The notes under the pieces were generated by a model. That model was not told where the DNA came from, ran no database searches, and saw only the letters and a list, made by a program, of their open reading frames with translations. The position numbers were made by a program, and so were the translations under genes. Source: Venturia oleaginea (taxonomy: Eukaryota; Ascomycota; Dothideomycetes; Venturiales; Venturiaceae). From it: a stretch of DNA of 64,000 bases. The stretch is taken from NCBI GenBank assembly GCA_013176395.1, contig JABMLP010000024.1:372001-436000 (forward strand), written 5' to 3'. Shown piece by piece: positions 40,913 to 53,006 of the stretch (the first letter of the stretch is position 1; each line of letters begins with the position of its first letter).

Positions 40913-43900
40913 ATGAGCAGTCCCAAATCAATATTCACAGCTCCAGAGGACTATAAACCAAAAGACACGCAACAGCTGGCAAATCCACCCCTGCGCCGTC
41001 TGAGCACAACCGAATATCTCGCCGTCACCTCTGCGGATCCAATTGATACGGACCATAGACCACCTACCGCGAACCATTACGAACCAGAAGCATGGACGAG
41101 ACACTCTAAGATCAATCTGAAGTCCCACCTAGGGCCAGTACGTCCGACCTCGAACTCAAGCGCTACCTTCACTCTTTATCAAGTTCCCCCTGTGGCCGGA
41201 CGAAAGCGCTCCCTCGAACGGTCCAACTCCGATATACCTGTTGAGACGGTTCATAAGAAGTCTCGCCTTCGCCATCTATACCAGCATACGCTTGATCCAT
41301 TCGATTTCCCGCTCCAACTTCCTCCGGCCCCCGCAACCCCCCAACAGCCGCCTTCGCCTCTGTTTTTTTCGAATTCGACTTCAGTCAGGCCTCCATTGCC
41401 GCCTCGATTTTCTAGTGGCGAGGCAGGAGCGAGGATGCTGAGACAGGCCGATAAAGAAGAAAGTAAGGTCAAGATAGTGACTCTGGCGCGAGCAAGTTAC
41501 AATGGATCAAGTCCTCCGGGAACAATTGGCATTAGAAGTCACAGAAATTCGCTCGACAGAGAAAGTCATGGCAGAATATCTCCTGAGGTAGGTCAAATTA
41601 CAAACATCTGACATTGGTGTCTGGACAAATTGTTATATTCTTCCTTGGATAAAACAGGAACTGACCGGTTGTTAGGGAGATGAAAGGCATAACGCGGTGC
41701 GGTTACTGGGTCAAGTTGGTGTTGCAGAGCTACTAGAAAATGATTCTAGGCCGACTTTCATTGTAGATCTTGGCGACTCTATAAATTATTCCTCTGGTCC
41801 TCTGCGGATACTTTTTGCCAACTCGGCATTGCGTTCCCATTTCACGCTTTATGAGGCAATCACGGGCCGAGGGGTGGACGCTTCGCCGCGACCTCTGAAA
41901 AACTGGCTTTTCAGTGCGACTTTGAATGGCGAGTCACTGGATGTATGCCTGCCTGCTTTTGTGTACGGAGGAGTTTCGTGGTCATGCTCAACCATTAGAA
42001 GGCGATTTCGGGTTGCCAGTGCTTCTGTTGCCATTGCGAGTCCGTTGTCAGCATCCACTTCAGGAGCGCCGACATCTTCGAATCTTCCCGATCGCAGAGC
42101 GGGTACTATACTGGGTGGCAGTGCTTCGAGTTTACTCAAACGAACCAACGAGGAACCTCAGGACTATTTTGGCGACGCAGTTCACACGCCCATGGAGAAG
42201 TCCGAGGAGAAACAAGTGGCACAATTTATTGAATCTAGCAACAAAGGAAGGCGATTGCCAAACCCTCACACTCCCGAGAATAGCATACCTCCGATACTGG
42301 ATCGGACTGACCTCAGGTCACCGGGAAAGTACGATTCTTTCAGTAACGAATGCGTCCTTGGGGCGTCTGCGGCTGGCAATGTTGATAGTTTCCCTAGTCG
42401 TTCTCACGACGTCGGCTTTTTCGATTGGACTAGACTCCCGCTCACCGAAGATCTCCCTCGCCATATCAGATTCGCACGAAGTATTGACTGGGCTGCGACA
42501 AGTTTGGGTCCGATTGAAGTGTGGCCTTCAGATCTCAGGCAGATGTGCAATCTCATCATGGCTAGTCCTCATCCTGCAGGTATGTTGATCTTGTGTCTTT
42601 TGAGCTGAAGTGTTGTTGCTTACATTTCGATAGCTATGTATTGGGGAGATGATCTGGTAGCGATATACAACGAAGTAAGTAGTGTTCTCACAGCACTTGC
42701 CATCATTTTGATAATTTGTCCCGATATTACGATCTGGAACAACGAGAGAGCGGTCTGGATTCTAACCACTTATAGGCATACGTCTTGCTTGCTGGTCAGA
42801 AACATCCGAAGTTGATGGGACAATCATATGCTGAGGCCTGGTCCGAAATTTGGGACGATGTCAAGGATGTCTTTGCCAATGCGCGATTGACAGGGCAGGC
42901 CACGATGAAGGTAAGATCAATTCTACATTTTCCATCGGAACTTTCGATTAACAGTATTAGGACGACGACTGTCTGTTCATGAAGCGGTCCAATTATCTCG
43001 AGGAGACGTATTTTTCCTGGTCTATCATTCCAATGGTCGGTATTGATGGGGCTGTGACAGGCCTGTACAACCCAGCCTTTGAAAAAACCAGAAGAAAAAT
43101 TGTGGAGCGCCGCATGCTCACTCTCCGAGAAGTAGGCGAGCGGACAGCTATTGCACGTGACGTCAAGGGATTCTGGAAACAGGTTGCTGAAGCCCTGGAC
43201 TACAATCCATTCGACACACCTTTCGTTTTGCTTTACTCGGTCAATGATGACTCTGACAGCGATTCTTCTTCTATGCATTCAAGTAGTCTGCTGGGAACAA
43301 AATCGTGCTATTTAGAAGGCTCGCTTGGTGTTCCAGAAGGACATCCAGCGGCACCTGACAGCATGGAACTAAAGACTAGCATGAAAGGATTTTGCCCCAT
43401 CTTTCGAGATGTCATGAAGACCCAGAAGCCTGTTCTACTTCCTGTGGCGGGCTCTGGAGATGAAGAAGTCGTTCAAACTTACGACTTTGATAGCTCTGGA
43501 TTCTCCCACAAGATTGTAGCTACCGAGAAGGGACCAGAGCTTGCGCCATCGATGCTGGACGGGATCGAGTGGAGAGGTTTTGGGGATCCTGTTCGTTCTG
43601 TGGTTGTTTGTCCGATTCATCCTACTACTGGTGAGTCCACGCTGGGGTTCCTTGTGCTTGGTGTCAATCCTAGAAGGCCTTACGACGACGACTACTCTCT
43701 GTTCATCCAGCTACTTAGCCGTCAGCTTGCAACGTCCTTGGCTTCCGTAGTGCTTTTCGAGGAAGAAATCCGACGAGGTCAAAGAGCTGCGAGGCTTGCT
43801 GCCATGGATCGCATCGAACTTTCGCAACAGCTGGCCGCTCGGACGCAGGAAGCAAGAGATAGTGAGATCAGATTCACACGAATGGCAGAATTCAGTCCCG

Positions 43901-45965
43901 CGGCCTTATTTATCGCAAATTCACAAGGACAAATTACGTACTGCAATGATACATGGTACGAGATCACAAGGGTGCCTAAAGACTCGAAAAGCACGGATAG
44001 GTGGATCGAAGCTGTTAGCGAAGATGATCAGCCTCACGTCAGAAAGTGCTGGTCTGAACTTGTTGAGGAGTGCAAGCCAGTTACAGCATTTGAATTTCGC
44101 TTCAAAGCAAAATGGAGAGATCGACATGGAAATTCGAGTGATACCTGGGCTCTGTTCAGCGCGTATCCGGAAACGCACACAGAAGAAAGTCCTGGGGCCG
44201 TTGTGGGCAGTCTCAAATCGGTCTTTGGCTCACTCACGAATATTTCCCAACAGAAGTGGGCCGAGGACTTCCAGAAACGCAAAATGGAAGAGGCGATCGA
44301 ACGCAAGAGACAGCAGGAAAACTTTATCGATATCACGTCTCATGAGATGCGCAACCCGTTGAGTGCCATACTGCAGTGTGCTGATGAGATTGCGACAGGG
44401 CTTGCAGATTTCCAGGAGGGAATTTCGAATGTCATCGATGCTGAACTTATCAAGAACAGCGTAGAGGCGGCGCAAACGATCACACTATGCGCTCAGCATC
44501 AGAAGCAGATTGTCGACGACATCCTCACGCTTTCGAAATTGGACAGCCACATGCTGATAGTAACACCCATTGACGTCCAGCCCATCTCCGTGGTACAGCG
44601 AGCTTTGAAAATGCACGAAAACGAAGTACGGAACGCTGACATTGACATGAAATTCATCGTGGATCCTTCTTTCACCAAGATGAACATCGATTGGGTCAAG
44701 ATCGATCCGCAACGGGTCCTTCAAGTTCTTATTAACCTTACAAGTAACGCCATCAAATTCACCAGTGGTTCTGACCGTCGGGCCATTTACGTCAAGATCT
44801 CCGCGTCTGCTGATGGCCCTCTGATTAAGGATCCGGAAGTCAATTATTTCCCGACTCGGAAAAAGGACTCTGAACTACTCAATGGGCCTGATTGGGGCGA
44901 GGGCGAGGAAATATATATACAGTTCGCTGTTCAGGACACTGGACGTGGTCTGTCCGTTGAAGAAAAGAAGATGCTGTTTATGCGGTTCTCGCAAGCGAGT
45001 CCAAGAACACATATTCAATGTAAGTCAGATCTATCTTCCAATTTTGCCAACTTTGCTAACCATAGCCCCTAGACGGTGGTTCCGGTCTTGGACTCTTCAT
45101 CTCGAGGGAACTCACTGAGCTTCAAGGAGGTGAGATTGGGGTTGCCTCTGAAGCTGGGAAAGGATCCACGTTTGCCTTCTTTGTCAAGGCGAGGCGGAGT
45201 TCGAAACCGTCAGATCCGGAGCAACAATTTCCTGCGCTGGTTAAGACGATGCCGCAAGATTCTAAGGGCGTCATCAAACGAGGTGGTAGTATCAAGACTC
45301 GTGATTTTGCGCGGGTGTCAGAGAAGCATCCTGGTCAAACCAAGGAGCGAAAGGATATTCACATCCTCATTGTTGAGGATAACCTCGTTAACCAGCGGGT
45401 TCTCGAGAAGCAGTTGAAGAATCTGGGATTCACCTGTTTCGTTGCGAATCATGGTGGCGAGTGTCTGGATCGATTGAAGGAATCAAGTTTTTGGCATGAG
45501 AATGCTTCTTCCTTTCCTAACGAGCAGAAGAGCACGGTGCGGGCACTGGGACTTAGTGTTGTGCTTATGGATCAGGAAATGCCCATTATGGATGGTCTCA
45601 AGGCTACGAAGATGATTCGGGATTGGGAGAAGCAGGGGCTACTCATTGCGCATATCCCCATCATTGGAGTCACAGCTAATGCCCGAGCCGAGCAGATTGA
45701 GACGTTGATGCTCGCTGGTATGGTATGTCTCGAACTCACCTATAAGTCATTCCTTGGGGACGTGCTTGCTAATTTGTGGGTGTTGTAGGACGATGTCGTT
45801 TCCAAACCCTTCCGCATCCCCGAACTTGTTCCCAAGATTGAAGAGATGAGTGCGAGGTATCCGCCTTCTCTCTCTTCGCCTCAGCTATCCTCGGCACCTT
45901 CGCCTTCGTTAGCGAGAGTTGGATCGACTTCGACTTTACCGCTCCCTTCACAGAAATACTGTTGA
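40913..45965 (+). CDS. Hybrid sensor histidine kinase (PAS, GAF-like, HisKA, HATPase, receiver)
   Basis: Seven exons (40913-41587, 41676-42579, 42634-42674, 42776-42910, 42961-45019, 45073-45722 and 45789-45965) join to 4641 nt, 1546 residues. The first 480 or so residues are low-complexity, Pro/Ser-rich, with one ordered segment. A PAS-like domain begins at SIDWAATSLGPIEVWP. A GAF-like region covers about 610-850, followed by a coiled coil and a second PAS at about 890-1010. The kinase H-box is SHEMRNPLSA (His about 1046), the N-box is LINLTSNAIKFT (about 1183), and the G boxes are QDTGRGLS and GGSGLGLF. The receiver has phospho-acceptor Asp in VVLMDQEMPIMDG (about 1437) and Lys in VSKPF. 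No membrane helix is seen, so it is probably cytosolic. It should pass phosphate through an Hpt protein to a response regulator; the signal is unknown. Confidence 0.95.
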
Positions 45966-47256
45966 GCTTGCGCCTTTTCTTTCATGCGTAGACGCTGGCG
46001 CGTGCGTATGTGTCGCAGCTTTTTTCTTTCCATTTTTTTCTTTTTCTGAATAGATACCCTTTTATTTGTTGTTCTATATGATGGATGAGAATGTAATGGA
46101 AAGAATAGAGGGCATGAAGCTCATGGATAATAGCATCTAGCTGGCTGGCTTTTGTAGGGGAGCAATAGTTGACGGATCGATGGGTTAAAACGGTTCAATG
46201 ACAACCTCGCTACTAGGTGGGAGCCTTTTGTTTTGCAAGCTCAAGGATTTGCAGTGACACTTTAAGTCTTGGTTATATGAAAAGAAGAGAGGCACTATGA
46301 TCTCTTCTTCTGTGATGGTATGGTAAATTGTTGATACTCGCTCTTACAAGCTTTCCGACTTGGTGTAACTGGTGGAACAATTGCACGATGGCGCGTGGGC
46401 AGTGGAACGATGGCCGGACTGAACCTTCGACGGCCAACAGTTCATGTCAGCCGTGAATAGAGACGGGTGCGTGCCATGAGGGCATGACATTCGCGATGCC
46501 GGATAGATCGTAGGCCGTCTGCATGAAGAAAAATGCATAGCACAGCCACGCTCGGGGCCGGGCGGTACCAATTTGGGGGTTGATGAAGGCGGTGCTCTAT
46601 GGTAATCTAACACGCCTCGGGAATCGGAAATCGGGGGATTCGACAATCTATTCCATACCGATGGCCACGAGAGAGACGGGCAATTCACAGACGTCACGGC
46701 CATAGACGTACCTGATTATGGCCATTGTTTTTGAGCTGTCACCGTGGAAAAAGGATATGAGGTTGATGGCTGTGAGCAGTGTAGCCGCTGCTCCAAACAA
46801 CCCAAGTGATCCAAGGCTTAGCACTCTGCACCACTCCCTTGAAAACATCTCCCATCAGCCTCACCCGATAAGTCTCGAGCTGAACATTCAATATCTTCTC
46901 CTTCCCAGCCATCCTCCCAACCGCCATCGCCATTGCCATTGCCATCGCCTTCGCCATCTTCACTTGTCCACCAGCCCATTACCATCGTTACCTTTAATCT
47001 TGCGCCACGACTCTGTGACCAGTCTGAGACGTGATTACGCTTACAACCGCCCCTCACACCTACTGAGAACACGCCCGGGATACGAAGCGGTTGCAGATAC
47101 CAAGGGATCAGCTCGACTTCTGCGCACAAACACGCCGTGGAGTCTTGCACAAACTGTCAGCACACGGAAACACTCGCTCGAAACCCACGCCGTGGCCACT
47201 CCTGCTACCCTGCGCCGTTCCCTTCGTAAACCACCACCACCACCACCACCAGCTGT
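45966..47256. other. Spacer between the histidine kinase and the UPF0658 gene
   Basis: No gene was recognised. A (CCGCCATCG)-like imperfect triplet run lies near 46918-46962 and a CAC run near 47229-47250, just before the next ATG. Confidence 0.45.
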
Positions 47257-48709
47257 ATGACCGCCGCCTTGGACAGGCGGCCTGGCATCGTCAAAATTCA
47301 ATCCCACGGTGAGTGCGACTTTAACTCCACTTGGGTCAACACAACTGACAAGCTGCCAGAGTCGCGAAGATCCCTCCTCGGAGAGGAAACTCTCCATCGC
47401 AACTACACTCCCTATCAAGGCGGTCGCCAGCCGAATCCACCAATTAGACCCACCACTTCTCGCGAAGCCATGATATATATTCCGAATTCACTTTGGACCT
47501 GGTCCTTCTTTGGAATTTCCTTGGTACAGGCAGCCGTAGCGCTGGGTCTTGAAAGGTAAGTTTGCAGGATGCCACTCGCCTAACAAAGCGTTACATGAAA
47601 TCGTGCTAACCACCATAATAGTTACGTCTTCGTCACTTTTAGACATGATCTGAAGGGCGCTGCGGCAAAACCGAACGGCCAAAACACCTCGCCTTTACCC
47701 AGAACCATTCCCACCTACCTTGGCTTGCTTATTTTTGCCTTCGTCTATCAGCTGCTGCTGGTCTACGATGGACTTGCTGCCAAAAATACCATTCAAATTA
47801 TCGGTCTGGTCGCTATGAACATGGCCATTCTTGTGTACACAGCCATTCAATTCGACCAAATCCTTGACGCTGCAAATGGTTTAAGGCAATTAGAATTCAT
47901 CGAGCCAGAGTTCTGGGGCAGCGTCATGCCCTACTTGATAGCCGTCCCTGTCATCATCGGTATCGGCACTCTATGTCTCGCTTTTGTGGCATGGAAGCTG
48001 TATGGCGAGTTTGCTTGGTCAATTTACAAGCAAATTAGCGCTGATTTGCGCATGAAGAAAAGGTTTCTGGTCTACCAGGTGCGTCGACCATGTGAACCCT
48101 CTCTTTCACCACTAATGAGGGTCTACACTAGATCTACATTGCATTGCTCAAATTCGACTTCTTCTTGTTCCTGGGTTTCGAGGTTCAATTTCTCATCATA
48201 GTTCAAGAAACAACTAATGTAGAATTCTACATCACCATTGCTATGGTCCCAATAACAGTCATCCTCCTCTTCTTCGCAGCCTGGAGCACGAAACGCGAGA
48301 ATCTTATTGGCATGCTTGTATCCATAGTAAGTGTAGCGCATTAGTTCTGTGTGGATTCATAAGTACTGACATACTATCTTCCTAGTTTGTCTATCTGTTC
48401 GCTACTGCATATTTCATCTTCAAGCTCGTTCGAATGTACACTGTCACGGGAGAGCGTCTGGAGCAGTACAAGGTCGCCAGGCCGACTTTGACGGTTTTTG
48501 CCATCATAACCCTAGCTCTCATGGTAGTCACCATCACGATGGCTACCTGGTGCACAATGAACTTCAACAAAGGCCTCAAGCAACATGTCAACAAGCGCAG
48601 CAGCAAGGTCACCGAGGAGAGGGTCCAAGGGAAATGGGCCATGGATGATGTCCCAGCTAAAGGTGGCAATGCAGGTGCCGCTGGTGGCAGCAGGATGGAA
48701 ATCGATTGA
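47257..48709 (+). CDS. UPF0658 family Golgi apparatus membrane protein
   Basis: Five exons (47257-47308, 47360-47555, 47622-48078, 48132-48326 and 48386-48709) join to 1224 nt, 407 residues. The first intron (47309-47359, 51 nt) keeps frame when read through, but its GTGAGT donor and CTGAC branch site favour splicing. The protein has about seven hydrophobic helices, starting at SLWTWSFFGISLVQAAVALG. Conserved-looking segments include IPTYLGLLIFAFVYQLLLVY, YKQISADLRMKKRFLVYQIY and LLKFDFFLFLGFEVQFLIIV. The architecture matches the UPF0658 family, known from S. pombe as a Golgi membrane protein of unknown activity. The C-terminus is hydrophilic. The start at 47257 is the first usable ATG after a CAC repeat. 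Confidence 0.85.
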
Positions 48710-50166
48710 GTAATTTTGCTGGGCGAGGACATGGCATCCATTGGGTCGGCGTTTTGCATTTCTCTCACGAATTTCCTTGCTTCAAAACTCTAAGACTTTT
48801 GCAACGCGCAAAGACGGGCGCAGGGTAAAGATTGGGCTTTGGAAATTGAGCGCGCCAATTCTCACCTAAAGAGGGAAGGATATATGATGGCGGCCCCTGA
48901 GCGACATCTCCCAAGTCTAAGCCTTCGAAAGCCGTCGTGTATTTGTATTTTTGTCCTTTCACATACCCCGTGGCGTTTTGGCGAGATGCATTGGTGGACG
49001 GCTGGATGGTCGGATAGGCCTGGCATGTGATCTGAACCCAAGAAAGAAGGGATTGGAATATTCTAATGAAGTAAAACCTGATAATCGATTGTCGAGAATT
49101 TGCTTTGGAGAATCTTGTGTTGAAAAAAAGGATCGATGGGGGTTGGTATTCGCGCCCCCTTCTAATACCAGTTGAGTGGGGCCAATTTTCTTGTCATTAA
49201 AGACTTGCTTGCCGAATCAACTCGGTTTTATCCATTGTTTATGCTTATGTTGTGGCAGTGGGAGTGAGGTAGACCATTCTTTCATGTCCGTGCCGTTACT
49301 GACTACTGCTTGTGTTGGGGAGTATATGGTTTGTTTGTTTGAGCATGTTTTTTGTTTTGATCGGATTCTACGACTATGGATTGAGTTTGACTTCTACGCC
49401 TATGGATTGAGTTGGGAAAAAGTTCATGTTCATTGTTTGGTTAGGACCATATCTTTCGGTTGGGTACTATTGCTGATAGCCATGGTAATTTCTTTTAAAA
49501 AAAAAATTGGCAGAAATGAGTTGCTGGGAGTTTGAAAGTATGGGACAGGTTCGATAGTGGTGGGCTTTTTGACTGCCCGAGTTCAGGTTTGGTCCTGGTA
49601 ATTGGTAATTGTCGTGTGGACCAGGCCTTCAACAGACCTAACTCCCTGCTCTCACATAGTACCGGAGTATTCAGTTCTTGTTTATGGTCGTTTGTGTGTA
49701 GATCCCGACGTTCACCGGATTTTGGACTGACTAGAATCCAAAATATCCGAGAGCTCGCCCGCGGTTCTGGTCTACGCTCAGGGTACCAGTTTCTGTTTAC
49801 TTAGAAGAGATCTACCTACAGATTAGGGCAGTTCTGTCTAAAATTATATCCCAAGGTGGCTAGGTATCTAAATACCCTCCGGAACGTCCTCTCCAATAAC
49901 TTAGCCGTTGATATATTGCCTTGGCTCTCAGAATCTCCGAATTCTAGTAATTCAAAAATTCTAGCTAAGGTCCGGGTCTATGAACAAAAGACAATATTTG
50001 CGTCGTTTGCGTTGAACGTCTTCGTTTCTCTTTTGCCAGTCTATGTACGCGCCAAATTTCCGATATTATCCCCGGAACGCCAGTAAATGAGGGTATCATC
50101 GAGCTTGCGTCTACCATGTGCACAACCTCTCAGCTCTTTTCATATATGCATCACTCCCAACAAATC
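48710..50166. other. Convergent spacer (1.5 kb)
   Basis: Lies between the 3' ends of the UPF0658 gene and the Mpv17-family gene. Frames such as 49176-49535 (+) are hydrophobic and T-rich, with no family resemblance. There is an A run at 49496-49506. Confidence 0.45.
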
Positions 50167-51058
50167 TCACTTCGTCTTATTCAGGACCTCCTTCACCGTC
50201 TCATCAATCTTCCCCACAACCTGTCCCTCCACTTTCTCAGCAAAAGTACCTTCCACCTCAAACTTCTTCCCACCACCTGGCTGACTATTCAAATAACTCA
50301 AATAACAATTCCATCCCAAGCTAACCACATTCACCACCAGCACTCTATGCTCGAGCGGCACCACCTTAAAATTCACCAATTGTACCCAAGGCCATACCAT
50401 CCAATTCTTCGTTATCGCTATGCCGTATGTCGATTCGATCTTTGCTTTCGGAGAGGAACCTTCCATGATGGCTTGCGAGGTGAGGAAAAAGAGGAGATTT
50501 GCCGGGGTAAAGATGAGTTGGTCCATGGTTACGCGGGTGAGGATTGTGGCGTTGGAGGAGGCGTTGCCGTTGATTATGATGCGCCGTTGGAGGAAGGAGA
50601 ACCAGGTTGTTGCTGCGGGGCCGAAGATTGCTGTTGACACTTGTGTTAGTAGCTGTTTGGGACGGTGAAAGAGTGGTAAGAAGAGAATCGTACCACCGCC
50701 GTATAAAGCCATCCTGCCCGTTCGCTTCAGATCTTGCTTTTCCAGACCGCGACGTTCAACGCCTTGTTGTGCGAGTGTGTCGCCGGTTGCGAAGAGGACC
50801 TAGGAAGTTGGTCAGTAAGTTGAGTTCACGTCGCGGTGGTTGGAGCCGGGAGCTGGCCTAGCTGAGGTCTGGCTGGGGCTGGTAGTCCAAGAAGGTCATA
50901 TGAAGCTCAATTGACATCCCAAGCTGATAGAAACATACCATCGTAGTCAAGCTCTGCGTGAGCAACGGCCGCGAGGCCAATTTGGACTGATACCTATTCC
51001 CATGGTTAATCCGCGACCTCGCTGTAAAAATGTCACAGGTGGCATACCATTTAAGCAT
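50167..51058 (-). CDS. Mpv17/PMP22 (Sym1-like) membrane protein
   Basis: Four exons on the minus strand (51058-51048, 50993-50939, 50799-50694 and 50630-50167) join to 636 nt, 211 residues. The N-terminus MLKWYQSKLASRPLLTQSLT and ATGDTLAQQGVERRG is the classical Mpv17/Sym1 start. It is followed by RTGRMALYGG, AIFGPAATTWFSFLQR and the family signature NWMVWPWVQLVNFKVVPLEH near residue 145. The final VVSLGWNCYLSYLNS is also typical. Family members sit in the inner mitochondrial or peroxisomal membrane and affect metabolite transport and stress tolerance; Sym1 is needed by yeast on ethanol at high temperature. Intron 3 (50693-50631) is 63 nt and in frame, but it carries a perfect CTAAC branch site, and removing it restores the family consensus. 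The first exon has 11 nt. Confidence 0.92.
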
Positions 51059-51474
51059 TGTGATTGGAGAGATGAATCCGAACGTCAGTTGAATGATTTT
51101 GAGGCTTCAATTATCCGTCCTTGAAGCTCAAATGAGGAATTGTTAGTTATGGTCAGAAATAGTGCTTATTTGAGAAAGTCGACGATTATCGCAATCACAA
51201 TCCGCAGAACGTCATAGCTCCCTGTTGTGGATTGCGGGGACCCTGTCGCCGTTCGCGGCAGGCTGACCCGATCATAAATTGTGAAATGCAGTGCCTTCGA
51301 ATATCAGATGAGACAGACGTATTCCTGCATTTTTTACAATATATTCTTTGCTGAAAACAACAGTAATCCAAAGGCTTCTAGCGAGATCAAAAATCGATAT
51401 ACATAGCCCTTAGATTTTCAACCTTCCAATGTCCAATTATCATGTCCGTGACCACTCCGAGCTCTCCAATCCAC
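51059..51474. other. Spacer between the Mpv17-family and acyl-CoA dehydrogenase genes
   Basis: Promoter region of the Mpv17-family gene and 3' region of the dehydrogenase gene, both on the minus strand. No other feature was seen. Confidence 0.5.
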
Positions 51475-53006
51475 CTATCGCGTATACTCTCTTTGCAACA
51501 ACTTGGCAATAGTAGTCAACTGAATATTCGACGTTCCCTCATAGATAGCTCCAATCTTGCTATCCCTCCAGTACTTCTCCGCCAATCCTTCCCTCACAAA
51601 ACCCATGCCACCCATCCATTCAATCGCCAATCCACTAACTCGTCCGGCGACTTGAGAGCTGAAGAGTTTGGCCATGGCGGCATCTTTGACGAAGTCTTGA
51701 CCTGCCTCCTTTTTCCTAGCGGCGTTGAGGACGAGGGCTCGAGCAGCGCATATTTCAGTGTAAGCTTGTGCCATTTGGTGTTGCATTCCTTGGAATTCGC
51801 CAATGAGTTGACCGAATTGCTTGCGTTCGTTCCAGCAGTATCTGCTTGCGTTAGACGATGAATTGAAGAGAGGGATGAGATCTGAAAGACCAAGTTCTGA
51901 ATAAGGAAGTACCTACTTTGCTGCGTTTTCCCATGCACCGAGGGCAAGACCAGTCATTTGTGCAGCAATACCAATACGGCCTTCGTTCAATAGACCAATG
52001 GCGTATTTATAACCTTGTCCTTCTTCGCCTAGCAAGTGGTCCTTGGGCACCTCGACATCATCGAAGTTGATCACACAGGTGCTAGATGCCTTGATACCGA
52101 GTTTCTTCTCTTTCTTAGCGATGGAGAAGCCTTTGGTGCCCTTTTCAACAATGAAAGCTGTGATACCCTTATAGCCCTTTGAATGATCTAGGTTGGCGAA
52201 GACGATGAAGAAGCCGGCTTCCATGCTGTTCGTAATCCACATCTTTGAGCCGTTGATCTTATAGCCTGTATTGGTTTTGGTGGCTTTGGTAGCCAGGGCA
52301 AAGGCGTCGGAACCGGAGACTGGCTCGGAAAGACAGAACGAGCCTATGGCTGGTCAGAAAGTGAATTCGGTCTTGTTGAATGGGCCCACATACCAACAGT
52401 ATCAGTAGCTAGTTTCGGCAACCACTTTCTCTTGTTTTCCTCGCTGCCATACTTGATAACAGCCGTATTGACCAAGGTATTATGCACATCACACATGACA
52501 CTCACACTCGGATCAACCCTAGCCAATTCTTCGATCGCCACAATAGCAGCAGTGAAGTTCATGCCAGCGCCACCGTACTCCTCTGGAATCTCGATACCCA
52601 TGAGACCCTGCTCAAAGAGCTGCTCGACAATAGCTGGATCCATCTTCTCCGCCTCGTCCATTTCTCGCGATTTGGGCAGTATAACCTCCGTAGCGAACTT
52701 TGATACGGCCTCAGCCATCATCGTCTCGGTCTCGGAGTAGTGGGTGATGGGCGTAGGTGGGATATCTGTGATATCGAGTGGTTCGCCCTTGGTAACGATC
52801 TGGCAACGCTGTGCAGTCATGGATAGACATCTCGCCGCATTGGGCCTAACTAAACTGTCAATTGGGAGTGTTCATGAGCAAGTGGGTGGAAGGGGCAATG
52901 GGTATGTTTACCGCGGGGAGAGACGAGTAAGTTGGGTAGTTACTCTGCACTGTGAGCGCAATGCAGCGCGGGAGAGCGGACGGAGAGCCTTTGCAACTGT
53001 AGCCAT
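51475..53006 (-). CDS. Mitochondrial acyl-CoA dehydrogenase, short/branched-chain type
   Basis: Four exons on the minus strand (53006-52912, 52854-52394, 52343-51917 and 51841-51475) join to 1350 nt, 449 residues. The first exon encodes an Arg/Ala/Ser-rich presequence (MATVAKALRPLSRAALRSQC) expected to target mitochondria. Starting at the later ATG (52820) would lose it. The enzyme part has IEIPEEYGGAGM, the FAD/substrate signature FCLSEPVSGSDAFA, MWITN and the catalytic base glutamate in GAIYEGTSNIQ. It ends with the usual helical C-terminus. Such enzymes carry out the first oxidation of short straight or 2-methyl-branched acyl-CoA in beta-oxidation and isoleucine breakdown, and pass electrons to ETF. 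The exact chain preference is inferred from the resemblance to ACADSB-type sequences. No peroxisomal SKL is present (ends REYTR). Confidence 0.95.

Noticed and set aside
49176..49535. 119-codon hydrophobic plus-strand frame
   Set aside because: It is T-rich sequence downstream of a gene; hydrophobicity follows from base composition, with no family match.
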